From NCBI GenBank assembly GCA_001839685.1, contig MLAK01000793.1:62001-126000 (forward strand): a stretch of 64,000 nucleotides of DNA, written 5' to 3'. The notes under the pieces are model-generated. The model ran no database searches, had not been told where the DNA came from, and saw only the letters and a list, made by a program, of their open reading frames with translations. The stretch is from Tritrichomonas foetus. Its lineage: Eukaryota > Parabasalia > Tritrichomonadida > Tritrichomonadidae. Positions 21,038 to 30,160 of the stretch are shown in pieces. The position numbers were made by a program, and so were the translations under genes. Each line of letters starts with the position of its first letter. Positions within the stretch are counted from its first letter, which is position 1.

Positions 21038-21572
21038 AAATTAAGTATAGAAATATAACCAGTTATCAATGTTTGAGAACTTTACGTGAAATAAAAAGAA
21101 TTAAAACAACAAAATTCATAGAAATGTAGTAAAAAATATTGAAAAAGTGAAACATCATCCACTTTTTCTATTAGTCTTCTTTTGATAAAACCTTTTTTCC
21201 CCCATTTATCACACTGGTGGTATTAAAAATTATGGTTTTTATTGTTTTGCACCACCATACCTGGGAGTGTTCTATCGGTTATGGTATGATGAATAATTAA
21301 TATCTTATTTATACGATTTTGTTGAAGGAAAAAGTGCAACGTTAAAATCCAATATTTGAATAGTTTACTGACTATTTATTCAAAAATTCAATATATTTTA
21401 TGTTGAATACTATATCGTTTCTGCCAATTGAAATTTTCTGAAATTATGAAATCTTTTTGTTTTTCTGAAATCAGCAAAATACAATAAAAAATTTCCCAAA
21501 ACAATTCAAATACAATGAAATTGATAAATGTCAGAAAACTTTTTCATAGGAAATATTGTAGTATTTGTAAGG

Positions 21573-22394
21573 ATGAGATCTAAACAAGAACTTGAAGCCT
21601 TATCCATCGACGAGCTTCGCGCTTATCGAGACTCAATTGCATCATCAAACAATTCACTCAACAACGACATCGCCCAGCTCGAAAACGATATCTCAATAAC
21701 CACACGCGAAAATGAAGAGCACGAAGGGAATTTAATGAACAATTATCAACAGAAAATTATTAATCTTCGTACACAGAACGTTGTAGTCGCTAAAAAGCTC
21801 CAAAAGGAGGAAGAATTTGTTGCAAACGGTCTCAAAAACAGACTTCGTGACGTGATGAAAGAAAATGAAGAACTCGAAGAACGCTTAAAGACCGAAGAAA
21901 ACTTCGTTATCGACAAATTGATGGGCGAAATCAACAAATTGAAAGGAACCGAATTAATGCTCGAAGCGCAACTCGCAGATGTCGTCGTTCCTTTAGACAC
22001 GAATACAGTCGATCCAGAATTAGACGAACTATACCAAGAAAGCGTCAATAAGAAGAACGAATTAAGTATGGAATATATAGCTCTAAGACTCGAAGTCGAA
22101 CGTTTAATTACAAGCAATAACATTCTCTCTCAAAGAATAGCGTCCGCCCAAATGGAAGTCACCCTCAAAAAGCCAAATAAAGGAAATGTCCCGCCAATGC
22201 GCCCAACCCCCTCTCGCCGCTTCACCATCATGCCTGGCTCCAAGCCGCAGATCCAGCCACATAAAAAGAAGAGGCGCGTATCGCACAACAAGCCATCGCC
22301 AGCCCCGCCGCCAACGCTGAACCTGGGGCCGACCGCGCCAGCGAATCCGAACGGGCCCCCGCCCCTCCCTGCTCCGAAGATGACGAAGACTTGA
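21573..22394 (+). CDS. CCDC6-like coiled-coil protein with Pro-rich basic tail
   Basis: Counted from ATG 21573 the protein has 273 residues; an in-frame ATG at 21528 would add 15 mostly hydrophobic residues and is possible. Residues about 1-185 form a coiled coil. Within it the blocks KKLQKEEEFVANGLKNRL and LKTEENFVIDKLMGEINKL closely follow the repeated (Q/K)EEEF..N.L..(R/K)L pattern of the CCDC6 (DUF2046) family. The C-terminal third is rich in Pro and basic residues (HKKKRRVSHNK, PAPPPTLNLGP), disordered, and could bind SH3 or WW domains. CCDC6 in animals is a phosphoprotein linked to the DNA-damage response; function in protists is unknown. The proline-rich end is clearly more GC-rich than the rest. 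Confidence 0.75.
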   Translation: MRSKQELEALSIDELRAYRDSIASSNNSLNNDIAQLENDISITTRENEEHEGNLMNNYQQKIINLRTQNVVVAKKLQKEEEFVANGLKNRLRDVMKENEELEERLKTEENFVIDKLMGEINKLKGTELMLEAQLADVVVPLDTNTVDPELDELYQESVNKKNELSMEYIALRLEVERLITSNNILSQRIASAQMEVTLKKPNKGNVPPMRPTPSRRFTIMPGSKPQIQPHKKKRRVSHNKPSPAPPPTLNLGPTAPANPNGPPPLPAPKMTKT

Positions 22395-22579
22395 TGGGAA
22401 GAACGAAGATGTTCTCATTTTTATGATAGATTTAAGTATAGTTCAAATTTGTTTCTTGAAATATTATTATTTTATTTAAAGTATTCCGGCAAGGCTCCTA
22501 AACCGGGCCGAGTTAACAATAAACGTTTTTTGATGTTCATTTTGATTTTTCTTGTCTATTTTCTATTAATTTAAATTAT

Positions 22580-23940
22580 TGGAGGGAAAGAATCAATGAT
22601 GAAATGAAGAATCAATGATGAAATGAAGAATCAATGATGAAATGAAGAATCAATGATGAAATGAAGAATTAATGATGAAANNNNNNNNNNNNNNNNNNNN
22701 NNNNNNNNNNNNNNNNNNNNNNNNNNNNNNNNNNNNNNNNNNNNNNNNNNNNNNNNNNNNNNNNNNNNNNNNNNNNNNNNNNNNNNNNNNNNNNNNNNNN
22801 NNNNNNNNNNNNNNNNNNNNNNNNNNNNNNNNNNNNNNNNNNNNNNNNNNNNNNNNNNNNNNNNNNNNNNNNNNNNNNNNNNNNNNNNNNNNNNNNNNNN
22901 NNNNNNNNNNNNNNNNNNNNNNNNNNNNNNNNNNNNNNNNNNNNNNNNNNNNNNNNNNNNNNNNNNNNNNNNNNNNNNNNNNNNNNNNNNNNNNNNNNNN
23001 NNNNNNNNNNNNNNNNNNNNNNNNNNNNNNNNNNNNNNNNNNNNNNNNNNNNNNNNNNNNNNNNNNNNNNNNNNNNNNNNNNNNNNNNNNNNNNNNNNNN
23101 NNNNNNNNNNNNNNNNNNNNNNNNNNNNNNNNNNNNNNNNNNNNNNNNNNNNNNNNNNNNNNNNNNNNNNNNNNNNNNNNNNNNNNNNNNNNNNNNNNNN
23201 NNNNNNNNNNNNNNNNNNNNNNNNNNNNNNNNNNNNNNNNNNNNNNNNNNNNNNNNNNNNNNNNNNNNNNNNNNNNNNNNNNNNNNNNNNNNNNNNNNNN
23301 NNNNNNNNNNNNNNNNNNNNNNNNNNNNNNNNNNNNNNNNNNNNNNNNNNNNNNNNNNNNNNNNNNNNNNNNNNNNNNNNNNNNNNNNNNNNNNNNNNNN
23401 NNNNNNNNNNNNNNNNNNNNNNNNNNNNNNNNNNNNNNNNNNNNNNNNNNNNNNNNNNNNNNNNNNNNNNNNNNNNNNNNNNNNNNNNNNNNNNNNNNNN
23501 NNNNNNNNNNNNNNNNNNNNNNNNNNNNNNNNNNNNNNNNNNNNNNNNNNNNNNNNNNNNNNNNNNNNNNNNNNNNNNNNNNNNNNNNNNNNNNNNNNNN
23601 NNNNNNNNNNNNNNNNNNNNNNNNNNNNNNNNNNNNNNNNNNNNNNNNNNNNNNNNNNNNNNNNNAATGAAGAATCAATGATGAAATGAAGAATCAATGA
23701 TGAAATGAAGAATCAATGATGAAATGAAGAATCAATGATGAAATGAAGAATCAATGATGAAATGAAGAATCAATGATGAAATGAAGAATCAATGATGAAA
23801 TGAAGAATCAATGATGAAATGAAGAATCAATGATGAAATGAAGAATCAATGATGAAGGAAAGAATCAATGATAGAAGAAAGAATCAATGATGGAAGAAAG
23901 AATCAATGATGGAAGAAAGAATCAATGATGAAAGAAAGAA
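22580..23940. repeat. 19-bp minisatellite spanning an assembly gap
   Basis: Head-to-tail copies of AGAATCAATGATGAAATGA run up to the gap at 22680 and again from 23666 to about 23850, then continue as diverged units (GAATCAATGATGGAAGAAA) to about 23940. The array therefore crosses the N block and its true length is unknown. It lies between the 3' ends of two convergent genes. Confidence 0.95.
22681..23665. other. Assembly gap of 985 N
   Basis: Run of N flanked on both sides by the same minisatellite. Reading frames through it are meaningless. Confidence 0.99.
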
Positions 23941-23993
23941 CCACTTTTTTATTGAGGATAATTACAAAAAAATGCTCAATCTCCGTATTCGTT

Positions 23994-24791
23994 TTAATCT
24001 GATCGATCATCATGAATAGGATTTCCTTTCATTATTTTGTAAATGTTTCTGAATATTTCCGCCTCCCAAAATATATGAAGTCCATATAAAATAACAAGGG
24101 AACTTGTATCAATTCGGTAAATTATATTTCTCCATTCAATATTCCAGCATTCTTGGTAAACTTTATAAATAATAATTGGGAAGTTGATAATTCGAAAGTA
24201 TGAACAGGACAAAGCAAAGACCACTAATGTAAAATCTTTAAGAAAGCTGAAATTAAGATAGACAAATATTTTTCCAAGGTATAAAGGAAGATCGGTAATG
24301 TCATGTAACAGCATAATAGAAATTCCAACAACAGGCAAATTAATTGAAACACAAGAAATAATTAGACCAACTGTAACAATATGATGGATAGTCATCATAA
24401 CTGGCTCTGATGAAGTCCATATAAATAGAATATCTATTGTATAGTAAACCAAAACAAGCATAAAATAAGCTTTTTCAATATATGTAACTTCAAAAGATGC
24501 TTTTGGTCGAATTTGTTCACTACAATCACGAGCAAAATAAAAGCATTGACTATATGGTCTTCCTTGAAGAGCAATAATACCTAGTATTGTGCTTGTTGCA
24601 TAGTGTATCAGATCAAATCCTCTGTGTTCAAATTTAAATAAGCTTTTAACATGGAGAGCTTTCCCTATCTTTCTGAGCATTCCATAACACATGAAAACTC
24701 GATAAAGGAAATAAATCCCACAGCATACAAGATATAGTGGAATATCATCTGTCGACAAGTAGGTTAATTGACGGAGTTCGGAAAATTCCAT
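23994..24791 (-). CDS. Ceramide synthase-like TLC-domain membrane protein
   Basis: Polytopic membrane protein of 265 residues with about six hydrophobic segments. The Lag1 motif is present: the histidine pair at 136-137 (MTIHHIVTVG) and, 26 residues on, HDITD at 163-167 (MLLHDITDLPLYLGK), the acidic residues found in ceramide synthases. It lacks a homeobox-like insert, as in fungi and many protists. Expected role: N-acylation of a sphingoid base in the ER membrane. The family also includes TRAM and CLN8-type proteins, but the HH plus HD..D spacing favours ceramide synthase. A TCATTTTTC initiator lies 4-12 bases before the ATG. The stop is close to the minisatellite. Confidence 0.85.
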   Translation of the reverse strand: MEFSELRQLTYLSTDDIPLYLVCCGIYFLYRVFMCYGMLRKIGKALHVKSLFKFEHRGFDLIHYATSTILGIIALQGRPYSQCFYFARDCSEQIRPKASFEVTYIEKAYFMLVLVYYTIDILFIWTSSEPVMMTIHHIVTVGLIISCVSINLPVVGISIMLLHDITDLPLYLGKIFVYLNFSFLKDFTLVVFALSCSYFRIINFPIIIYKVYQECWNIEWRNIIYRIDTSSLVILYGLHIFWEAEIFRNIYKIMKGNPIHDDRSD

Positions 24792-24794
24792 CGT

Positions 24795-24803
24795 GAAAAA
24801 TGA
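24795..24803 (-). promoter_or_regulatory. Initiator-like TCATTTTTC of the ceramide synthase gene
   Basis: On the minus strand it ends four bases before the ATG at 24791 and matches TCA Y W Y T. A very short 5' leader is normal in trichomonads. Confidence 0.4.
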
Positions 24804-25610
24804 TTATAATTTGATATTCTCATCATATGACTCGAAAAAAAGTCATTGATCACAATTTATTTCGATTTGAAAAGACTTTGATATAATATCATACAATTTT
24901 ATGAGTGAACGTAATTTTTTCTATTACGATTACATTTTATGAGAATAACTCAAGTAATCAACTCTTGGTTCAAATTTCACTCGAGATATCATCAAAAATT
25001 ATTGGATTCACTAACGAGTGGTGATTACAGACTGTGAAAAAATGTATTTCAGATCACAAAAGATTTTCTCTCCAAATTTCATCAAACAAATTCATATCTC
25101 TAAGATGTGTGAATTTTTCTGCAAATTCGAATTTTGAAAAGGTATTGAATTAAGAGTATAGCGATGTGTTTTCTTTCAACGGTTGCCATGATGATTTTAA
25201 CAGTGCTGTTATTGAAATTCTAATGTACTGTACATCATGTACATCAATATTCGAGAAGTTCTAAGAAATATTCATTTCTTTTATAAAAGCAATTTTTTTC
25301 ACCATAATATAAATATCCCTATTCAGCAGTGATTCTAATTCAATACCTTTATCATGATATCTAAACGTAAAATCGGATTCATTTTAACCAAATTAAACTG
25401 TAAATAAGAATTCTACATTGAGATGTGGATATTTGATCAACGTTTGACCTTAAGGTCAAAAGGAAAGAGAATTCATGATTTATTTTCTTTTCAAATAATC
25501 AATATAAAACAATCATTTCACTTCAACAACACTTGCCTCGTTTCATGAAACGATTTAAAAAATCCTTTCTGCTTTTTGATACTGATAACAGATAAGGCCA
25601 AAAACCATAG
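24804..25610. other. Intergenic spacer, nothing firm
   Basis: AT-rich, about 0.8 kb. It has short palindromes near 25198-25250 (AACAGTGCTGTT; GTACTGTACATCATGTAC) but no ORF, repeat array or RNA gene that I can support. Confidence 0.5.
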
Positions 25611-26051
25611 AATAAATTGTATCTCTTTAACAACCATATTCATAATTTTGTCTCCAATTTCATTCGTTCATCAAACTCGATTGATTGTATATCCTCGCTG
25701 TTTCAAAAATATTTAAGCAGAAGTATTTCGGGAATTGTTTTCTCTGTTTATTATAAAAGAAAACAATTACAACAAATTCAGGATGAAGATCCTAAAGATT
25801 GGAATTTATCAACAGATATATATTTTTTAGAATCACCTTCAACATCATCCAACTATTTATTTTGTTATTATACTGATTCACATAATCTTGAAGAAAAAGA
25901 ATCAAAAAATATTTTGTCATATTATGGTTTTCCATATGATATTACATTCATAAAGAATAAGAAGAATAAAAAGTTGATTGGAACACAACTTTCTTTAGAT
26001 TCTGGTGTTGATTTTATAATTTATGACAATAGTTCAAGATTAAAGAAATAA
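25611..26051 (+). pseudogene. Open frame without ATG; decayed or unrecognised gene
   Basis: The frame is open from the stop TAG at 25608-25610 to TAA at 26049-26051 and encodes about 146 residues, yet it contains no methionine codon at all. The residues look like a real protein rather than noise: DEDPKDWNLSTDIYFLES, YLFCYYTDSHNLEEKESKN, GTQLSLDSGVDFIIYD. It may be a gene fragment that has lost its 5' end, or a downstream exon, though no GTATGT/ACTAAC intron signals are seen nearby. I recognise no family. Confidence 0.35.
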
Positions 26052-26380
26052 AATTATTAATCACCTCAAATAAATTCTTACTATTCTTTTTTTCGAGATG
26101 TTGTTATTCCATCATGAAATCGATGAATTCTTTTTGTTTCATTCATTTCAAATTGAATAATTAAATTTACAGTATTTAACAGTAATGCTATCTATCCTTA
26201 ACATGAACAATGAGTTGTATGCTTTGCTATCATTCATTTAAAATTTAAATGAAATGAAATCTTTTTTATTTGCCAATAATAAAAATAAACCAATCAATAA
26301 GGTAATTATACAAATAATTGGTGTAATTAAGCAAAAACAAGAAACAAAAGGAATTTGATTCTGAAAAAAATATAATTTTA
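26052..26380. other. Short spacer downstream of RAD21
   Basis: 329 bp between the ATG-less frame and the RAD21 stop (minus strand). The 26266-26568 minus open frame overlaps the RAD21 end in another frame and is a shadow. Nothing else is seen. Confidence 0.5.
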
Positions 26381-27820
26381 TTAATGTGATTGGAAAGATC
26401 TACCTTGTGAAATATTGATTGGTCCATATGGTTTCTCTTGGTCAACATCGATTGTATATCCTGTTGATCTGAGAACAAGTAATTGATAGAAAGCCGCAGC
26501 TGCACCATGCCTTGATGAACCGGCAAAAGCTTTATCGAATGTAATTGAGTTTTTATCACCCATTGCATGTCTAATTTTATCTAATGTAGTAATAGTTTCT
26601 TGAGTGATTGAATCCTCAGCGAGTCTTCTTGGTGTTTTTTCTATAGCAAATTGGATATTTGGATAAGGGGAAAACATATCAACTGCACTAGGTGTTTGAT
26701 TTCCACTAGCGCCAGCACTTCTTCGTGAATTTAAATCGATATATTCAATTGGTGTAGATGGAAGACTAACTCTTTTTGTTGCTGCATAGTCAGGATTATC
26801 AGAAAATTCATTTTGCTCAGATTCACTATTTATTCCCACATTGTATTCATTTCGATTAGTTTCAACATCAGAAAATCCACCAAAGCCGCCTGGAATGTCA
26901 TCATCCATGTCATCCAAGTCCCCTGGCTGTGGCGGCTTTGCGAATTCTTGTTTTGCTAATTCAAACAATTCTTCAAGTTCATCATTCTGCGGCAATGCAG
27001 CTTGACGCCTTGATGCAGTTGGCCTTGCCCTCCTTCGTTGCTGGCCGCGAACATTTGGAAGATCAATTTTATTGTCAACAACGCGCCCTTTGCCTTTATC
27101 GTCGGCTTCAGGCTCATTTTCGCCATCAGATTCACCTTCATTCAGTATCTCGGGAAGGTCAAAGTTGTCGTCGACGGCAGGGAGCGCGTCGTCATCAGAT
27201 GGCAGGTTCGTCCAATCAGGGACGGCTGGCGGATCAAAGGCCGGAACAGGGGATGGCGGAATAAATGCCGTCATATCACCCGCATCGGAGTTGATTAGCG
27301 TTTGCGATGTTGCCGACGAGAATGATGAATCGGATAATTGCGGGACGCTTTGGGAAGCTTCGGATTGTGGAAATTCGAGTGGTTCTGGTCTAACGAAATA
27401 TTCTTGTTCTGGGTCTTGCGCTTGAATCCATTCGTTCAAATCGCCATACGCATAATTAATTTCGGTTCCGTGAGCTTGTTTGCTGATTGATATCGTTAAT
27501 GCTTCGTCTGAGCGTCCACCTGATGGCGCAAGATCGACTGCGCTGGTTTTGAATGACTGCATGATTTTTGTAATGATATCTTCACAATCGTTCAACATGT
27601 ATTGCGTCTTCTTTGAGTAAACAACAACAAGGCCTTTCAAAAGCATTCCACTTAATCTGAGAACTAGATTGACTCTTTCTTCGTGCATAATTTTTTCGGC
27701 GATATCTGCGATGTTTGTCGATAGAACTACTTTCTTCCCAATTTTATCTTTCATCGTACCAGCAATCCATACTGGCGAAAATGGACCACTGTTCAGGATT
27801 AGTTCTGAAACGGAGCTCAT
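26381..27820 (-). CDS. RAD21: Cohesin kleisin subunit RAD21/SCC1
   Basis: Protein of 479 residues with both kleisin ends. The N-terminal Rad21/Rec8 domain is at about 1-100 (NSGPFSPVWIAGTMKDKIGK, LVLRLSGMLLKGLVVVYSKK, YMLNDCEDIITKIMQSFK, then VDL), which binds the SMC3 coiled coil. The C-terminal winged helix is at about 410-475 (HGAAAAFYQLLVLRSTG ... KPYGPINIS), which caps the SMC1 head. The middle is acidic and disordered, where separase sites normally lie; ExxR-type sites cannot be assigned by eye. Role: closes the cohesin ring holding sister chromatids. RAD21 rather than REC8 is favoured only by overall resemblance. Upstream are an E2F-like GGCGCG sequence and a perfect hairpin. Confidence 0.9.
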   Translation of the reverse strand: MSSVSELILNSGPFSPVWIAGTMKDKIGKKVVLSTNIADIAEKIMHEERVNLVLRLSGMLLKGLVVVYSKKTQYMLNDCEDIITKIMQSFKTSAVDLAPSGGRSDEALTISISKQAHGTEINYAYGDLNEWIQAQDPEQEYFVRPEPLEFPQSEASQSVPQLSDSSFSSATSQTLINSDAGDMTAFIPPSPVPAFDPPAVPDWTNLPSDDDALPAVDDNFDLPEILNEGESDGENEPEADDKGKGRVVDNKIDLPNVRGQQRRRARPTASRRQAALPQNDELEELFELAKQEFAKPPQPGDLDDMDDDIPGGFGGFSDVETNRNEYNVGINSESEQNEFSDNPDYAATKRVSLPSTPIEYIDLNSRRSAGASGNQTPSAVDMFSPYPNIQFAIEKTPRRLAEDSITQETITTLDKIRHAMGDKNSITFDKAFAGSSRHGAAAAFYQLLVLRSTGYTIDVDQEKPYGPINISQGRSFQSH

Positions 27821-27840
27821 GGAAAATAAATTTTAAAATA

Positions 27841-27897
27841 TTGGCGCGCATTTTGAAAGGAATTTTTCCTCATTAATTTCACCTTTTTAGGTGAAAT
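27841..27897 (-). promoter_or_regulatory. RAD21 upstream region: E2F-like site and 9-bp hairpin
   Basis: Reading the plus strand, TTGGCGCGC at 27841-27849 lies 21-29 bases before the RAD21 ATG and is a rare GC-rich block in AT-rich DNA; it resembles an E2F/DP site (TTSSCGC). At 27876-27897 there is a perfect 9-bp stem, ATTTCACCT with AGGTGAAAT, around a TTTT loop. Either could bind a cell-cycle regulator as a palindrome; function is inference. Confidence 0.4.
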
Positions 27898-29002
27898 AAG
27901 TCTTGTTTTGATGATTGTGAATGAATGTTCTTCATAGATAAATTGTTTATGCATTTTGCTTTTAACAGGTTTTTGGAATGGAATTTCTAATTGGAAGGAT
28001 TGCCTAATAATCAATGATATAAATTTGGATTAGAATTGGATATGTTTCAATTTTTTTCAATTAATTTAACATATCGGTTGGAATCATTCACTAACTTTTC
28101 CAGGGGAAGTTTTCTTCATAATGTATGATAGATTTGTATTATTCATCTAATTAACCCATTAATGGTGAATTTTATTCAAAAGTGACATTTCTACCAAAAT
28201 TGGTCAATTATTTACCGCGAGGAGGTTTTCATTGAAAAAGTTTCCTAGAAATGCGTGGGTTAGTTTTGGTTATTATTTCGACAGTCATTGTATATTTATG
28301 ATCTAGGGGATTCTTCTCAAAACTTTAATTGATGTAGTCGCATTAATTATCCGAATAGTATCATTTTAACATTTTTGTGAATGGGTAATCACTATTTATC
28401 AAAATTTTTTATATCACATTACATAATTCATGATAATCTTGATTATCAATTCTAGCTTTTCTATAACAACCAAAACAAATGCGCACTCATTCTCTCCCAA
28501 CACTTACTGAAATAAATCCTATAGCGGCGAAAAATGTAGTTATTTCCACCCCGTTTCCCGATAAATTTCTTTTTAGGATAAAATCCTTTCAAAAAGTGGC
28601 ATCCTCCTGATTTCGTGGATTGAACTTCACCATACCGCTATTGTTTCCAGAACATAGCCTCTCCTCGAGTTATATGGGACAAGTATTTACGGATTGAAAC
28701 ATTCTATTTCTCAAAAAAAGTTGTAATCATCTATAATTCAAAATATGATGTTTTTATCTGATTTCAATTATTCAAAATATGATTATCTTATTTTGATTCA
28801 CAGAGTTTTCACAATATTCATTTCACAATAATCCACATAATTCAATGATTAGTCTACTTTTTCAAGCAATTCCATTTTTTTTCAATGATTTTAATGATCT
28901 GGCGAAAATTATAAACATTGGATTTTTCTAAAGATTTCTAAGATTTACATCCTATTTCAATTTGTTTTTTTTTTTTGAACAAAACCGGTAAATTTTCCTA
29001 TA
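27898..29002. other. Intergenic region with a relatively GC-rich island
   Basis: About 1.1 kb between divergent RAD21 and glucokinase. The part 28480-28700 is less AT-rich than its surroundings. It has a possible long-range pairing ATAGCGG (about 28518-28524) with CCGCTAT (about 28637-28643) and a small GCTAT/ATAGC hairpin. A small RNA gene is possible but I could not match a class. Confidence 0.4.
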
Positions 29003-29026
29003 GAAAAAGTTTAGCGCTTCACATTC
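29003..29026 (+). promoter_or_regulatory. Glucokinase promoter: GAAAAAGTTT followed by TCACATTC
   Basis: GAAAAAGTTT at 29003-29012 is followed at 29019-29026 by TCACATTC, an initiator match ending six bases before the ATG at 29033. It is the most compact pairing of the two signals in the window. Confidence 0.5.
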
Positions 29027-29032
29027 CCATAA

Positions 29033-30160
29033 ATGTTTGCGTCACCCAAGCAACTTAATCCAATCGCCGATTGGCACAAGAGCGGCGAACACATCGAACT
29101 CTGCATTGCTATCGATATTGGAGGTTCTGGACTTCGTGTTCGAATCTGCAATGCCATCAATACCAAAGAATTCCTCGATCTCGGCCATGTTCGCGCTCAA
29201 GGCACCCAAGAAGCCATTTCTGTATTCAATAATCTCGGCGAAACACTCAAAGAGTGCATTCCTTCATTCGTATGCAAATCAGCTGCATTGGCCGTTGCTG
29301 GCCCAATATCGAACGGGCGAGTCGTTCTGACCAACTGGGCTGGCGAGCCAGAGAGCCGTACTCTTGTTGCCGACGAATTACCGGAGATTATCTTTCCCCG
29401 CGGAAAGACCCTCTTCTTGAACGATCTTGAAGCAGGCGCCTACGGAATTATTGCGGCACAAGAGTCGGGCATCCTCGAGAAGCACTTCGAACAAATGTGG
29501 ACGCACAAAGCGCCAAAAGGCAAAATCGTATCAGATTCTCGAACAGCGGTCCTCGCAATGGGAAGTGGGCTAGGTGTTGCACTCATCGTTAAATCAGATC
29601 TCCTCGAATCCCCGCTCGTCGTTCCAACCGAGCTCGGCCACATGCAGATCCCGGTTGTCTGTAAAAACGATCCAACAAGTGAGCTAGAGTATGAGCTCGT
29701 TCAGCACGTTTCTAATCACTACTATGGAGGTAAGCAGACACCAGAATTTGAAGACATCTCATCGGGGCGTGGACTTTGCCTTGCTTATCAATTCTTCAAA
29801 CTTAAGAATGAATCCAAGCGCATCCCAGTCGAACAGATAAACGCTGGAGATGTCGCGGAAGCAGCCAGAACAGGAGACAAAACAGCAAGACAGGCTCTAG
29901 AGTGGCACTATAAAATATTCATCCGATCTGCCAAAGCTGTGGCAACTTCGCTCACTTGCGATTCGTTAATTCTCGCACTTGATAATCAAGTAAAGAATGG
30001 CTGGTTTGTGAATGCAATTGCAGACGTCCTCCATGACGAATTTTATAACTTCATCAGACCAGACTGGATGAATGGAATTCGCGTTTACACCCAAATAGAA
30101 ACCCTCAACTTTAATATTTTGGGAACACACTATATGGCTAATAAGGTTGCGAATCAGTAA
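29033..30160 (+). CDS. GLK: Glucokinase, bacterial type
   Basis: Protein of 375 residues of the bacterial glucokinase (Glk) family, not eukaryotic hexokinase. N-terminal phosphate-binding AIDIGGSGLRVRIC (about 28-41), then PISNGRVVLTNW, the catalytic Asp in FLNDLEAGAYGI, the GSGLGVALI loop, and VVPTELGHMQIPV, corresponding to the glucose-binding EGGH region. Reaction: ATP-dependent phosphorylation of glucose to glucose 6-phosphate, first step of glycolysis, cytosolic. Glucokinase of this type in trichomonads is a known case of bacterial ancestry. Codon use is more GC-rich than in most neighbours, typical of a highly expressed gene here, as also in the two ribosomal protein genes. Confidence 0.93.
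   Translation: MFASPKQLNPIADWHKSGEHIELCIAIDIGGSGLRVRICNAINTKEFLDLGHVRAQGTQEAISVFNNLGETLKECIPSFVCKSAALAVAGPISNGRVVLTNWAGEPESRTLVADELPEIIFPRGKTLFLNDLEAGAYGIIAAQESGILEKHFEQMWTHKAPKGKIVSDSRTAVLAMGSGLGVALIVKSDLLESPLVVPTELGHMQIPVVCKNDPTSELEYELVQHVSNHYYGGKQTPEFEDISSGRGLCLAYQFFKLKNESKRIPVEQINAGDVAEAARTGDKTARQALEWHYKIFIRSAKAVATSLTCDSLILALDNQVKNGWFVNAIADVLHDEFYNFIRPDWMNGIRVYTQIETLNFNILGTHYMANKVANQ

Larger units (their letters stand above)
19112..21572. other. 2.4-kb gene-free region with inverted repeats and low-quality bases
   Basis: No convincing ORF on either strand. The sequence has several isolated N bases (for example near 20335, 20429 and 20603), so coverage was poor. It contains the perfect 39-bp inverted repeat and the 14-bp inverted repeat listed separately, and a copy of CTCTAGATGTAG at 20488-20499. 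It could be a worn mobile element or hold small RNA genes. Confidence 0.6.

Noticed and set aside
22650..23697. Long open frames across 22.65-23.7 kb
   Set aside because: They consist of N bases and minisatellite and carry no information.
26929..27425. Plus-strand frames opposite the RAD21 acidic middle
   Set aside because: Antisense of Asp/Glu/Pro-rich sequence; the RAD21 frame has clear domains at both ends.
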